Source: a virus. Taken from it: DNA of 30,978 nucleotides. The stretch covers positions 1 through 30,978 of IMG/VR virus record IMGVR_UViG_3300030103_002759; one strand, 5' to 3'. Positions 1-9,894 of this stretch are shown here, one piece after another. The notes beneath the pieces are model-generated. The model saw nothing but the letters and a program-made list of their open reading frames with translations. It was not told the DNA's origin and made no database searches. Positions within the stretch are counted from its first letter, which is position 1. Each line of letters starts with the position of its first letter. A program made the translations under genes and the position numbers.

Positions 1-239
1 GACATAACAGCCCACATAAGCACAATGATGGGCGCCGAAATTATAACAAGTACAAATTCGTCCTTATAGTCGTTTTGTCTCGCTTCAAGTAGTTTGCCTT
101 GGTAAGCTTCCTCACCTCGGGCCATTTTTTCTGCATGCATTAGTTGTGCATCAGACATAGCCATCTTAGTCTTTTGACGGTTAGCGTAAATTTTTCCGCC
201 AGCCTGTAATGCAATTTTTGCTAGACTAAACCAAGCCAT
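1..239 (-). CDS. Hypothetical phage protein with C-terminal membrane segment (partial, 3' end off window)
   Basis: The reading frame starts at the ATG at 239 and is still open at the left edge, giving 79 codons. The N-terminal half is polar and helical, starting MAWFSLAKIALQAGGKIYAN. Near residue 66 a hydrophobic run (VLVIISAPIIVLMWAVM) looks like one membrane-spanning helix. It lies directly after the 57-residue gene ending at 241, so it belongs to the portal transcript. Similar short membrane proteins follow the portal in marine phages as I remember them, but no function can be assigned. Confidence 0.7.
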   Translation of the reverse strand, partial: MAWFSLAKIALQAGGKIYANRQKTKMAMSDAQLMHAEKMARGEEAYQGKLLEARQNDYKDEFVLVIISAPIIVLMWAVM

Positions 240-240
240 A

Positions 241-414
241 TTAGTACCACTTAGCTGTTCTTTTTTTCTCTTTTAAAATTTTTCCTTGACCTTGAACTTC
301 TGCATCTTGTGTTTCGAACGGATCAGTTGTTTCGATCTCTATTCCACCTTCAACATAACCATCTTTGTTCGTAAACATTTCTTGGTTAAGGTCTTTTTTG
401 TTTTTTTCTGCCAT
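241..414 (-). CDS. Small acidic hypothetical protein, 57 aa
   Basis: This short gene starts at the ATG at 414 behind a very good ribosome-binding site (AAAGGAGC, seven bases away) and ends in TAA at 241. The product begins MAEKNKKDLNQEMF. It is highly charged, with an acidic middle (EGGIEIETTDPFETQD) and a lysine-rich end. There are no membrane segments or cysteines. It sits between the portal and the membrane protein at the left edge, so a virion or assembly role is likely only from position. Not recognised. Confidence 0.7.
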   Translation of the reverse strand: MAEKNKKDLNQEMFTNKDGYVEGGIEIETTDPFETQDAEVQGQGKILKEKKRTAKWY

Positions 415-467
415 ATTAGCTCCTTTGTTAATTACTTTACTCTTTTTTTAAAATTTTGTCGACAATT

Positions 468-2963
468 TTAGTCGTTTCTTTTAATTATCACACCACCTTG
501 GCCCATATCTTTAGCGTTTGGCAATGTTTTTGACAAAATTGTCTTCTCAATTGATGTATCAGCTCTTAATTTTGCTAAATCTTCGTTTTGTTCTAGCTTT
601 TCATCTTGATTTTGTTGATTCATCATAGCTCTCATCTTATCAAGATTGATTCTCTCTTCACCTTCGTCTTTTTTACGTTGGTTTTCTTGTGCTTGAAGGT
701 CTAACTCTCTTGCTCTTAGCTTAGCAATAGGGTCATTGTCAAATTGAGAGGTAATTTTCTTCTCTTCTTTAGTAAATTCTTCCATCATGTCAGCAATCAG
801 TTGTGCTTTTCTTGCTTCAATTTTTTCAGATATCATTTTTAACTGCATTTGCATTTGTGGGTTCTGCATTGCTTGTGGGTTTTGTTGCATTGCCATAATT
901 TGTTGTAGCTCTTGTCTAAATTCTACTTCAATTTGTTCTTGTGCCATTAAAGAAATATGTTCAAAACAGTTTTTTTCTAATGAAGCCATAATTATCGGAT
1001 TATTTCTAGCCATGTTTGTTGCCATAAAATTTAAATGCGAAGTTATGTGTGCTCTATGGTCTTGACCAGGGAAAGCTTGGAATGGTTTCCCAGCGAGAGC
1101 ATCAATATGTTCTAACGCTGGGTCCTTCGGTGTGGGAACTTGTGGTCGTTTTAAAAGTTTATCAATATCTTTAACGCCTAACGCTTCATACATATTTCTA
1201 TACGCTTGATACAAATTATGAATTTGTGGATTAGATTGAGCCAGCTGCAGTTCCGACTGTGCGAGGGAAATACGCTGTGTCTGTGAGAAAATATTGGGAT
1301 CCGCAACTGGCAATATATCTACTCTATCGTCAAAGTCAGTTTGTTTAATCATTCTTTGACCGCCAACAACATCGTAAGGATATTCTTGTGGTAGATATAA
1401 CTTGAAAACTCTAGACATTAATTTAAATTCTTGTTTTAGGGCTGCATAAATTCTTTTGTGAATAGCAGACATTGTTCTGCTTCCTCTTTCCAACAAAGCT
1501 ACTGTCGTACCCACTGCCGCTTGTTGATTACCCTCACCTACTTGCAAGTCTGCTATTGAAGCGAATCTTTGACCTGCTTGTACTACGACGCCCATAAGTG
1601 CTAAGAGTGTTTGCGATGGTTCTTTAAACGGAAGCATCATAAATGCATCTCTAATATTTCCGCCTGGTGCGTCTACGTCTCTAAATTCTCCAGGTTGTAT
1701 AGATTGTGCATCATCTCTAATTCTGATTCCTCTTTGTTTAAATCCAGCAGGTAAATTAGATAATGTTCCTGCATCTAGTAGTTGTCTCAAAGCAGCTGTT
1801 GCTGTTCTTGATAAACCACCAATCATATGGATTAAACCAAAACCATAAAAACCTAAACCTGGTAAAAATTTAAAATGTACAAAATAATCTATTTTTTTCT
1901 TTAATGGATCACCGACTTCGTAGTTTCTTTTGATTGATAAAATTTCTCTTGAGTTTTCTTCTACAGTTACAACGTAAGGAAGTTTGATTCCTGTTGGTTC
2001 ACCGTCTTCACCTATGTCTTCAAAACCTTCAAGATCTAAATTTACGTGACACTCTAACAAATTAAAAATATCTTCTTCTTTACCTTTAGTTTGTCCTTCA
2101 AGTTCTCGTTCTTTTCTTTCTACTTCGGTTTCATTCATTAACCCTGGTTTCAATTCTATGTCTCTATAGAAACCAGCAACTTGTTGTTTTCTTAATTCAT
2201 TTTCAGAAATTTGTACTCGATGTATGATTGATTCCGCATCGTCTAATGAGGTAGCTGTATACGGAACAATCAAATCATCCGCAGGAACAAATTTAGAGCA
2301 AGCCATTGAAGTAGCTTCATCATAATATACTTTTTTAAAAGCAGATCCTGCCAACGGTAAATGAAATAACATTGAATCAAAATCGGGTTCATATTCTTTC
2401 ATCTTTTCCATTATTTGGTAATTCATAAAATCTTTTACTCTTTGAGATTGTTGTTCTTTTTCTGGAGTAGGCACACCTAAAATTTGTGTTCTAACTGGAC
2501 CTTCTGCTGGTAATAATTCTTTGTAAGCTAATGCTTGAAACTGAGTTACAGCTTCAGCTAGTACAGGGTGAGTTGCGCCTGATGCACCTTGAAACGGTTC
2601 TGTTCTTTGATCGTATTTAAATCCTAATAAATCTAAACCTTCTCTGTAAGATCGTTCCCAATCTTTTCTAGAATTTTTATAGTCTTGGTAATTTTGAAAA
2701 AGTGTTGAACCTAATCGTCCTAATACATCATCAGGTAAATGTTCAGCTAAATTGTCGTAATGATTTTCTCCGCCTTCAACAGATGCGATTGCAGGATCGT
2801 AATTAATATCTACAGAGCCATCTTCGTTTTCTGTAACTTCTACAGGATCACCTTGCTCGTTAACTTCTTGTTGCTTTTCTTGTTCAGCAACTTCAATTTC
2901 TTCAGGTGATGGAACTTTTAACTCTTGCTCTACGTTTGGTAGAGACTTGTCTATGTCTGCCAT
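468..2963 (-). CDS. Portal protein
   Basis: The product is 831 residues, the size of large portal proteins of the P22 or podovirus type. The dodecameric portal forms the head vertex through which DNA is packaged. The block around residues 120-165 (GATHPVLAEAVTQFQALAYK, then LLPAEGPVRTQILG) and the later GSAFKKVYYDEAT and VPADDLIVPY segments match what I recall of such portals. The last 150 residues are rich in Gln, Met, Glu and Lys and probably form coiled coil or the barrel. The start at 2963 follows GGAGAAAAT. It lies downstream of the large terminase and two large proteins in the same orientation, which fits a head module. Assignment is from motifs and context. Confidence 0.85.
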   Translation of the reverse strand: MADIDKSLPNVEQELKVPSPEEIEVAEQEKQQEVNEQGDPVEVTENEDGSVDINYDPAIASVEGGENHYDNLAEHLPDDVLGRLGSTLFQNYQDYKNSRKDWERSYREGLDLLGFKYDQRTEPFQGASGATHPVLAEAVTQFQALAYKELLPAEGPVRTQILGVPTPEKEQQSQRVKDFMNYQIMEKMKEYEPDFDSMLFHLPLAGSAFKKVYYDEATSMACSKFVPADDLIVPYTATSLDDAESIIHRVQISENELRKQQVAGFYRDIELKPGLMNETEVERKERELEGQTKGKEEDIFNLLECHVNLDLEGFEDIGEDGEPTGIKLPYVVTVEENSREILSIKRNYEVGDPLKKKIDYFVHFKFLPGLGFYGFGLIHMIGGLSRTATAALRQLLDAGTLSNLPAGFKQRGIRIRDDAQSIQPGEFRDVDAPGGNIRDAFMMLPFKEPSQTLLALMGVVVQAGQRFASIADLQVGEGNQQAAVGTTVALLERGSRTMSAIHKRIYAALKQEFKLMSRVFKLYLPQEYPYDVVGGQRMIKQTDFDDRVDILPVADPNIFSQTQRISLAQSELQLAQSNPQIHNLYQAYRNMYEALGVKDIDKLLKRPQVPTPKDPALEHIDALAGKPFQAFPGQDHRAHITSHLNFMATNMARNNPIIMASLEKNCFEHISLMAQEQIEVEFRQELQQIMAMQQNPQAMQNPQMQMQLKMISEKIEARKAQLIADMMEEFTKEEKKITSQFDNDPIAKLRARELDLQAQENQRKKDEGEERINLDKMRAMMNQQNQDEKLEQNEDLAKLRADTSIEKTILSKTLPNAKDMGQGGVIIKRND

Positions 2964-2994
2964 TTATTTTCTCCAGTTTTACAGGTTTAACAGT

Positions 2995-3048
2995 ATTATA
3001 ATCAATAAGCAACCCCTGAGACTCAGGTCCTGATTTAGGGGGTATTGT
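2995..3048 (-). promoter_or_regulatory. Gap before portal: hairpin and possible -10
   Basis: The 86-base gap between the 1111-residue gene and the portal contains, on the minus strand, a GC-rich hairpin (CCTGA-GTC-TCAGG within outer CCCCT/AGGGG arms, about 3012-3042). A TATAAT box follows at 3000-2995. No good -35 lies 17 bases upstream, so the promoter call is weak. The hairpin could end or slow the upstream transcript. Confidence 0.35.
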
Positions 3049-3049
3049 T

Positions 3050-6000
3050 TTAGTCAATTTCATCTAAGCCCTCATCTGCTAATATATCAGCTTGATTTTC
3101 TGCTCGGCCTTGAGCCATGTCTGAATCGTACATACCTTTTTTTAAACCTGTATCTCTTCCAAAAGCGTCTTTGGCTGTGTCTGTTACATTACCTGTAGTG
3201 TATTTTTCCATATCCGCTATGTCGCTTGTATATAATTCATCTAACTCGTCTGCATAAAAAGCATCAGTGTCATAATCCTCTGGACCTAGTGCAACATGTC
3301 TTCCTTCAACAGCTTCAAATTCTCCTTTAGTCTTAACAGTTTTTCCTGTTTTATAATCTAAAACTTCATACCCCGGTGGTTCATAGGTTATATTATATGC
3401 TTCATTAAATTCGTTTTTTCCTTCAACAAAAATGCTACCATCATCTTTTCTTGTTAATTTAATATTGGGTAAATCAGGATTTGTATATTCCATGAGATCA
3501 GCGTCTATTTTTTTACCAATAGATCTACCTATAAATTTATCTACAAAATTTGGAAACCAATCTGGCATAACAGTATTTGAGTTGGCTAATTTTTTTACAA
3601 GTGGAGCAGCTGGTTTAATAAATTTACCGACAAAAGGTAATGCAGCAAGTATGCCCATACCTTTTATAAATGTTCTTCGACCTGGATTTTTTGGTCCGTC
3701 TTTAAAACCTATTCTACCTCCAAGAGCATAGATACCTCTATCTAAATTCATTTCATCTTGTAGGTCCGTTGAATCAATTGGGTCGCCTGCGAATGTCATG
3801 CCAAAGCCCAAATATCTTTCTGCTAATGCAGGGTCAGTCTTGGCTAATTCAAGTAATATACTTCTCTCTTCATCAGCTACACTTCTGTCTGTTCTTACCA
3901 TGCCTTCAGGTAATGGTTTAGCATCTAATGATTTAAAATAGTCAAGTAGTTCAAGCGCTGCTTTTGGATTTTTTTCGGTTCCTTTTTCAAAAGCACTTAT
4001 TTTTTGTTCAGGAACTCCTCGATCTCTAAACAAGTTAGCTAGTGCTTGCACTCCAACATCTGGCTCTCTTACAACATCTGTAGCAAAAAAATCTGCTACT
4101 TGTTTAAATCCAGGTACTTCTGCTAAATCATCTAAAGGCTTACCAATAATAGATTTTTTATAATCAACTCCTTTTTTATCTGCGAACTCAGTTTCTTTTG
4201 CTAATCCTGCTCGCTCTTCTGCATCAGAAATACTAGCGTTAAATAAATTATTTTCTTGTTCCTGTTTTCTTGGTGCGTATAATTTTTTTATCTCAGCTTC
4301 AGTCATACCAATATTCATTTCATTAAACTCATCTCCTGCTAAAGCTAGATCAGCTGCTTCTGCTTGTTCTAAGCTACTAAGTTTTGCTTGTTCATTATAA
4401 AAGTTTCTAAGATTTAAAATTAATTTTCCATCATTACTATTCATTCTTCTATTTATTTCAGATGCGTCTGCTTGTTCATAAGCTTTGTCTGTTCTATAAA
4501 TATCAGAAGCTCTTTTAAAAGCTTCATCAAATGTATCACCCATACCAGCTCTAATAGCAGTGTCTGCTCCAATAATAATTGCTTCAGGTATAATACCAAA
4601 CTTAGCAATCGTTCTAAGTCCTCTGCCACTTTGTTTACCTATCTCCATGGCTTTGTTTGCAAACTTAATAAAGTTTTTCTTTGCAGCGCCCTCTGGAATA
4701 TTACCTGTGTTAATCATCTTTTTACCTTTTTCAAAACAACTTGTGCCATCTTGAAAACCAATACGTCCACCCATGGCTTTGCCTGAGCAGGCAATAGATG
4801 CTACTAGTTTTTCTAAACCTGCTTCTTTAAAAATAGAGTCTTGTTTTTTAAATTCTTTTAAAATGTCAGTGTCTTTTGTAAAAACAGGAGTTTTGTCAGA
4901 CGTAGAAAATTTAATCTTTCCTGTATTATCTCTTGTTATTGAAACATCTTTTAGATAATTAGCATAGTTTTTATTAAAGTCATTTCTCTTTTCTAAAATC
5001 TGATTAAATAAAATATCTTTTTTAGGTCCTGTTGCTTTTTCGTATTTACGTAAAAGATTATTTACAGGTTGATCAAACTGTCGGTTTTTAATCTCAGCAT
5101 TAAAATACTCTGAAGTTGGTTGAAGTTTTACATATTCAATTTCATCGCCGTATCCATTCTTAATAAGAGAAACAGGTATTTTATGGTCATACATAATCTT
5201 TGTCCCCTTTTTTAAAAATTTAGCAGCGCCATCTCTATCTCGATCTTGAAAAGCTTTAATAGCTTTACCAGCTTCTGTGAACATAGATTTATATTTAGGG
5301 TTAACTTCGTTAGCTAAATATTTTAATAAATCATCTGTCCCAAATCTAGGTTGTTTAAAAGTTTGAAGATTTCTATACATATCTTCTCCTATTTCTTTAA
5401 ACAATAATTTTGCTATAGGTCCGTTTATTTGTTGATCAAATCCAAACTTTTTTAATAAAGGATTGTTTTTAATTTTTGTTCTTGCCTCTTCTGTAACTTT
5501 TGCAGGGCCTCCAGATAAAACATTTGTAATTTCTTTTGTAAGTTCTTTTCTAACTTTAGGATTAAAATTATATATAGTTGTTTTGTAAATATTATCTAAC
5601 AGTGTGTTTGTTAGTTTACTAGTGTCTCCACTAAAACCTTTCAAACCTAATATCTCATTAGTAAACCCTTGAGTAAATAAGGGTATTCCATTTTTCTTAA
5701 CTGTTTGATTTAAAATATTATTAGAACCAAATCTTTTATTGATTGCTTTTTTTAATTCAGTTGGATCCTCAAATTTTTTAGCGTTAGAAGTCATCCATTT
5801 TTCTATCTTTTCAAATTTTGCTCTGTTGCCCTTTTCTTTTATTCGGCTACCACTCATCATAGCTTTTAGTTTAGCTTCACCTGAAAAATTATCTGCTTCG
5901 TCAATAATATCTAAAACATATTCAACATCCTCTCCTAATAAATTAGCAACTATTTTAATAGAGTTTTCATCTGTTCTTAGTCTATTAAAGTCTTGACGCA

Positions 6001-6385
6001 AAGCTGCTGTCATCTTACCTTTCTTATGTCTTACTATTTTTTTTCGGTTAAGTATTTTAGCCTGTTTTAATTGTTGTTCAGGAGTTAACATTAAATACTC
6101 TAGCTCATCATCAATGTCAGCTTGTTGAATAATTTCAGCCAATCGTTTTAAATTTTCACGAGGCGCAGAAAGATTGTCAGGTCTAGTTCCTATATTAAGT
6201 TCTTCTCTCTCAATAAAATCTACAGACTCATCCATCAAACCAGGACCAATCTCTTCCATATTTTTTCTTAATCTGTCTATTCTTTTTTGCTCTTGTAAAT
6301 CTAAAAGTTCTTCTGGTTTTGGTTGAGGTAAAGGCTCGGGTCGAGTTAGATAAGCCATCATTTCATTGTATTCGGCTATCTTCAT
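3050..6385 (-). CDS. Large hypothetical protein, 1111 aa, with GGRIGF motifs and an internal twin-arginine-like segment
   Basis: Not recognised by name. The first 530 residues are lysine-rich and mostly helical. Near residue 538 comes GGRIGFQDGTSCFEKGKK, and near 890 GGRIGFKDG followed by GRRTFIKGMGILAALPFVGK, which reads like a twin-arginine signal placed inside the protein. The last 130 residues are acidic and rich in Tyr and Asp. The gene lies between the portal and the 616-residue gene and starts by a TAATG overlap with the latter, so the two are translationally coupled. Position suggests a virion or ejected internal protein. I recall similar GGRIGF-bearing giants in marine viromic phages, without known function. 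Confidence 0.75.
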   Translation of the reverse strand: MKIAEYNEMMAYLTRPEPLPQPKPEELLDLQEQKRIDRLRKNMEEIGPGLMDESVDFIEREELNIGTRPDNLSAPRENLKRLAEIIQQADIDDELEYLMLTPEQQLKQAKILNRKKIVRHKKGKMTAALRQDFNRLRTDENSIKIVANLLGEDVEYVLDIIDEADNFSGEAKLKAMMSGSRIKEKGNRAKFEKIEKWMTSNAKKFEDPTELKKAINKRFGSNNILNQTVKKNGIPLFTQGFTNEILGLKGFSGDTSKLTNTLLDNIYKTTIYNFNPKVRKELTKEITNVLSGGPAKVTEEARTKIKNNPLLKKFGFDQQINGPIAKLLFKEIGEDMYRNLQTFKQPRFGTDDLLKYLANEVNPKYKSMFTEAGKAIKAFQDRDRDGAAKFLKKGTKIMYDHKIPVSLIKNGYGDEIEYVKLQPTSEYFNAEIKNRQFDQPVNNLLRKYEKATGPKKDILFNQILEKRNDFNKNYANYLKDVSITRDNTGKIKFSTSDKTPVFTKDTDILKEFKKQDSIFKEAGLEKLVASIACSGKAMGGRIGFQDGTSCFEKGKKMINTGNIPEGAAKKNFIKFANKAMEIGKQSGRGLRTIAKFGIIPEAIIIGADTAIRAGMGDTFDEAFKRASDIYRTDKAYEQADASEINRRMNSNDGKLILNLRNFYNEQAKLSSLEQAEAADLALAGDEFNEMNIGMTEAEIKKLYAPRKQEQENNLFNASISDAEERAGLAKETEFADKKGVDYKKSIIGKPLDDLAEVPGFKQVADFFATDVVREPDVGVQALANLFRDRGVPEQKISAFEKGTEKNPKAALELLDYFKSLDAKPLPEGMVRTDRSVADEERSILLELAKTDPALAERYLGFGMTFAGDPIDSTDLQDEMNLDRGIYALGGRIGFKDGPKNPGRRTFIKGMGILAALPFVGKFIKPAAPLVKKLANSNTVMPDWFPNFVDKFIGRSIGKKIDADLMEYTNPDLPNIKLTRKDDGSIFVEGKNEFNEAYNITYEPPGYEVLDYKTGKTVKTKGEFEAVEGRHVALGPEDYDTDAFYADELDELYTSDIADMEKYTTGNVTDTAKDAFGRDTGLKKGMYDSDMAQGRAENQADILADEGLDEID

Positions 6386-8235
6386 TAAAGCCCCATCAAA
6401 TAGTTTAGGCCACCTTGAGCATTTAGTTTACGTGGATCATCTTTTACGGTTTGATTTTTTATTAACTGATCCATCATTAAAACATCATCTTCATTTATAT
6501 CTCTAGGAACAGGAGACGCTTTTGAAAAGTCTTCATCTAAATATCTAAATATATCGGACATGCCTGTTCCGCCATCATCCATAGCTTTACCTTTTTCAAT
6601 AGCTTCTTTAAAAGTAACTCTAGATTGAAACATATCTCTAAAGTTTTCTAATTGTTCCATTTTATTTTTTTGTACTTCTAATTTAAATTTATCAAACTCT
6701 GCTTTTGATAATTTATTTTTTATAACAGGGTTTAAATTTTTGTAGTTCATTAATTTTAATATATCAGATCCTTTTGTACCTCTTTCTTTTGCTAAGTTTC
6801 TAATAAGATCTCTAAGTTTTTGAAAACCAAACATGCCTATTTGTTTTATACTTCCAGCGCTAAATCCAATTCGACCACCTTCAGCGTTATCTGTTCTTTT
6901 TTTTGAATTTATTTTTTCTAGAGTTGCATCAATTGTTTTCATACCTTCAGGATCTCTTCTTCTCATAAAAGCTTCAAACTCTCCTGCTATATCATCATCA
7001 GAAATATCTATAGTACCTGTCTCTTCAATACTTTTTAAAGTTTTTGTAGGTTGAGGAATATTGTCAGCTGTTTTAATAATTCCTTTACCTTCTTTATTTA
7101 CAGACTCCATAAGTTTTTTTGCATCAAATCTTTGTTTTGTTAAAGCATCATAAGCTTTGCCATAAAGATCAAGAATATCTTTTTGATTAACAGCATCCTT
7201 ATCTATATTAAGATATTCCATTATCTCATCAACTACTACATCAGCATCATACTTTGCATCATCAGTAGTAAAAATATTATCTATTGATCTTTTAATTTGT
7301 TTAGCTGCATTAGTTCCTTGTTTACCAAAAAGATTTAATAATGAAAGTCCTCCACTCTTAAAGCCTGGTCTCCCGCCGTCCGCTAATGCATCGGGATCAC
7401 CGTCATAGTCTTTTAACTTTGTTCCTAAATCATCATCAAGTAATTCAATCGTATCATCTTTTACCAAAAAGCTATCTGCAGCATCGACTGGATTTAAAGA
7501 CTCATCAATAATACCATCTAACATTTCTAATTTTTTATTATCTCGTTTGTAATATTTATTTAACAATACTAATGGATCCATATTTGGATCTGCGTTCTTA
7601 CCTAAATCTAGCATGTCCTCTAAAGATTCTTCTTCTGCTAAAGTTAATTTAATTCTTTTATCTCTTAAAAGTATTTGTCTCATAGCTGCTCTACGTTTAC
7701 CTTCTATATCTGCGCTATAAGCTTTAGCTCCAATATCTTGAGCTGCTTTTCCCATTCCTTTAAAGGTTTGATTTATTTTATTTCTATTAGTTAAAATTTT
7801 ACCCATCGGACTATCGGGTTTAACATCTGGAGGTAAGCCCATATCTTCTTTTAAAGTTATTATACCTTTGTCATCTAATTTTTGTTTTGTTTCAAACTCA
7901 AACATTTCTGCTTCAGGCTTTGGCTCCATAGATTTTTTCATGCCTTCTGTAGTTCCTGTCTGTTTATTCTTAGCAACTAAAAGTCTTTTGGCATTGTCTT
8001 CAAAGTTTGCAAGTTCTTGTGGGTTTTTATTATTTAAAGCATAAGCCCCGTACTCATCTATTTTCTTTTCAATCAATGCTACTATTTCAGGATCATCATA
8101 AGCTGCATCAGTATATCTTCTGAAAGGACTGCTTTTATCCATCTTAATAGGTTTAACAACATTAGTTCTCGTACCTATAATCTTGTTTAGATACTTTTGG
8201 CCAAATAACGCTTTTAATAATTGTAATAGTCCCAT
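6385..8235 (-). CDS. Large hypothetical protein, 616 aa, with repeated GGR(I/P)GF motifs
   Basis: Not recognised by name. It begins MGLLQLLKALFGQKYLNKII, a short amphipathic helix, and continues as charged helical sequence. Glycine motifs recur: DGGRPGFKSGG near residue 287, EGGRIGFSAGS near 450, DDGGTGMSD near 560, and a C-terminal AQGGLNYLMGL. The same motif family occurs in the next gene (3050-6385), so the two are probably functionally related. Its start overlaps the terminase stop (TAATG) and its stop overlaps the next start in the same way. A structural or ejection role is inferred from this place between terminase and portal. Confidence 0.75.
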   Translation of the reverse strand: MGLLQLLKALFGQKYLNKIIGTRTNVVKPIKMDKSSPFRRYTDAAYDDPEIVALIEKKIDEYGAYALNNKNPQELANFEDNAKRLLVAKNKQTGTTEGMKKSMEPKPEAEMFEFETKQKLDDKGIITLKEDMGLPPDVKPDSPMGKILTNRNKINQTFKGMGKAAQDIGAKAYSADIEGKRRAAMRQILLRDKRIKLTLAEEESLEDMLDLGKNADPNMDPLVLLNKYYKRDNKKLEMLDGIIDESLNPVDAADSFLVKDDTIELLDDDLGTKLKDYDGDPDALADGGRPGFKSGGLSLLNLFGKQGTNAAKQIKRSIDNIFTTDDAKYDADVVVDEIMEYLNIDKDAVNQKDILDLYGKAYDALTKQRFDAKKLMESVNKEGKGIIKTADNIPQPTKTLKSIEETGTIDISDDDIAGEFEAFMRRRDPEGMKTIDATLEKINSKKRTDNAEGGRIGFSAGSIKQIGMFGFQKLRDLIRNLAKERGTKGSDILKLMNYKNLNPVIKNKLSKAEFDKFKLEVQKNKMEQLENFRDMFQSRVTFKEAIEKGKAMDDGGTGMSDIFRYLDEDFSKASPVPRDINEDDVLMMDQLIKNQTVKDDPRKLNAQGGLNYLMGL

Positions 8236-9704
8236 TAATAATAATTCCTTTTCCTTTGAGGTAAGACCTCATCTTTTTCATCGTCAGGGTGTAATACAAA
8301 GCCACCTTGCCTAAACCGCATGATCGCTTGTGTCGTTGAATCTACAAGGTCGTCATGATCGCCAAACGGGAATGCCGCACACTCTTCAATCACTTCTTCA
8401 GCGAATTCTTGTTCGGGAGCCCATATCATACCAGATTCAAACAAAGGTGCAACTGAATTTACTCTGGTGTGCTTGTCCTTGCCTTTCGATGGTGTAAAAT
8501 TGACAACAGGTATTCCCATCTTTCTAAGCTCATCGGTTAAAGGTTGACCCGATGCTTTGGCCTCAACAATAACAGTATCAGGATCCCAATACTTATATTG
8601 TTCCATAGCCACTTGCTTCAGCTCTGGAAAATCATATCTGCCTTTCTTGGCATCTAACAACATCAAACTAGCCGGTGCATCATCATTTAAATAAAACACA
8701 CCCCATGTTGTAATAGCTGAATAGTCGGCGTTTTCTTTTTTAGAAAAAGCTGTATCGTAAGATTGTATCACGTGCTTTAATGCAGGGATCCAATCCTTAT
8801 CCCAAACTTGCCACCATTCTCTTTTGATGATTGCTCCTTCTTCTGAAGTTGGATTCTGCATATACTGTGCATTCCATTTTTGTAAACTAACCGATGCCTT
8901 CACACCTTCTAATTCTTCTAACTTCCAATACTCTGGCCATAAAGGTTTGTTGCTAGGTAAGATAGCTGGAAACTCTACGACATCCCATTGATCAGCTTTA
9001 GCCTCTCGCTGCGCGCCAAGTAATCTCCCTGTAAGATCCTTTGTGTTCCATCTCGTCATAACTAAAATAATTGCACCGCCTGGCTGGAGACGTTGACGAG
9101 GACCTGATGTATACCATTCGTAAGCTCGATCCATGGCTTCTTTGTTCATAGCGTCTTGCTCTGAGTGCGGGTCATCAATGATCAATAGATCTGCACCCCG
9201 TCCCGTAATAGCTGAACCGACACCGGCTGCGTAGTATTCGCCGCCACCTTCTGTTTCCCATTTACCTGCGGCTTGTGAATCTTCTCTGAGTCTAGTTTTA
9301 AATACAGATTGATACTCAGCTGAATCAATAAGTGCTTTTGCTTTACGTCCGAATCTAACCGATAGCTCTGTGGTATTGGTTGACTGGATTATTTTTAACT
9401 TGGGATTTCTACCCACCATCCAAGCGGGCAGCAGGAAGCTAGCGAACTCAGACTTTGTATGTCTGGGTGGCATATTGATAATTAATCTTTTTAATTTGCC
9501 TTCAGCCAGCTGATTAAATTTTTCAGCAACAATTTTGTGATGTGAGCCTTCAATAAATTCAGGCCATACATGTTTTACAAAAGCCATGAAGTCAGAATGT
9601 ATTTTGCCTTCTTTTCTTTTTTCCTGGTATTGTAAAAAGGTTTTCATGAAATCCTTACGGACATCAGGAGGTAATTTTTTTATTTTATCAATATCTATTT
9701 TCAT
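8235..9704 (-). CDS. terL: Terminase large subunit
   Basis: This 489-residue protein is the ATP-driven DNA packaging motor and its headful or site-specific nuclease. The ATPase domain shows a Walker A variant MPPRHTKS (residues 78-85), Walker B LLIIDDPH (173-180), and a coupling segment VMTRWN (215-220). The C-terminal RNase H-fold nuclease shows SYDTAFSKKENADYS (315-329), VEAKASGQPL (380-389) and DHDDLVDS (449-456), with the acidic residues expected for metal binding. Length and motif order are complete. It leads the portal transcript and is followed by a TAATG-coupled gene. The small subunit is encoded 4.7 kb away on the other strand. Confidence 0.95.
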   Translation of the reverse strand: MKIDIDKIKKLPPDVRKDFMKTFLQYQEKRKEGKIHSDFMAFVKHVWPEFIEGSHHKIVAEKFNQLAEGKLKRLIINMPPRHTKSEFASFLLPAWMVGRNPKLKIIQSTNTTELSVRFGRKAKALIDSAEYQSVFKTRLREDSQAAGKWETEGGGEYYAAGVGSAITGRGADLLIIDDPHSEQDAMNKEAMDRAYEWYTSGPRQRLQPGGAIILVMTRWNTKDLTGRLLGAQREAKADQWDVVEFPAILPSNKPLWPEYWKLEELEGVKASVSLQKWNAQYMQNPTSEEGAIIKREWWQVWDKDWIPALKHVIQSYDTAFSKKENADYSAITTWGVFYLNDDAPASLMLLDAKKGRYDFPELKQVAMEQYKYWDPDTVIVEAKASGQPLTDELRKMGIPVVNFTPSKGKDKHTRVNSVAPLFESGMIWAPEQEFAEEVIEECAAFPFGDHDDLVDSTTQAIMRFRQGGFVLHPDDEKDEVLPQRKRNYY

Positions 9705-9894
9705 TTCGAAAAATTTTTCTGCAAAATTTTTAAGGATTAATTTTGTAACCTAACAAGTATTTACTGTATATGAATATACAAGACTTAGCAATATATGCCA
9801 CCTATTGGGACCCCTTATATACTATATATAAATTAATCTTATTATAAGAAAAAAAATTTGCAAGTGGCTTGGTACCTCTATTGATGGCGCGAAG
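9705..9894. other. AT-rich non-coding stretch upstream of the large terminase
   Basis: About 190 very AT-rich bases without a credible gene. They hold AAATTTT-type inverted repeats near the terminase start, several TATATA runs (around 9814-9831), and on the minus strand a TATAAT box at 9846-9841 without a good -35. It probably contains the promoter of the terminase-portal transcript, but I cannot place it exactly. Confidence 0.4.

Noticed and set aside
440-466. AAAATTTTGTCGACAATTTT imperfect palindrome after the portal gene as a terminator
   Set aside because: The stem is AT-rich with a bulge and no clear T-run position; it could equally be chance in AT-rich DNA.
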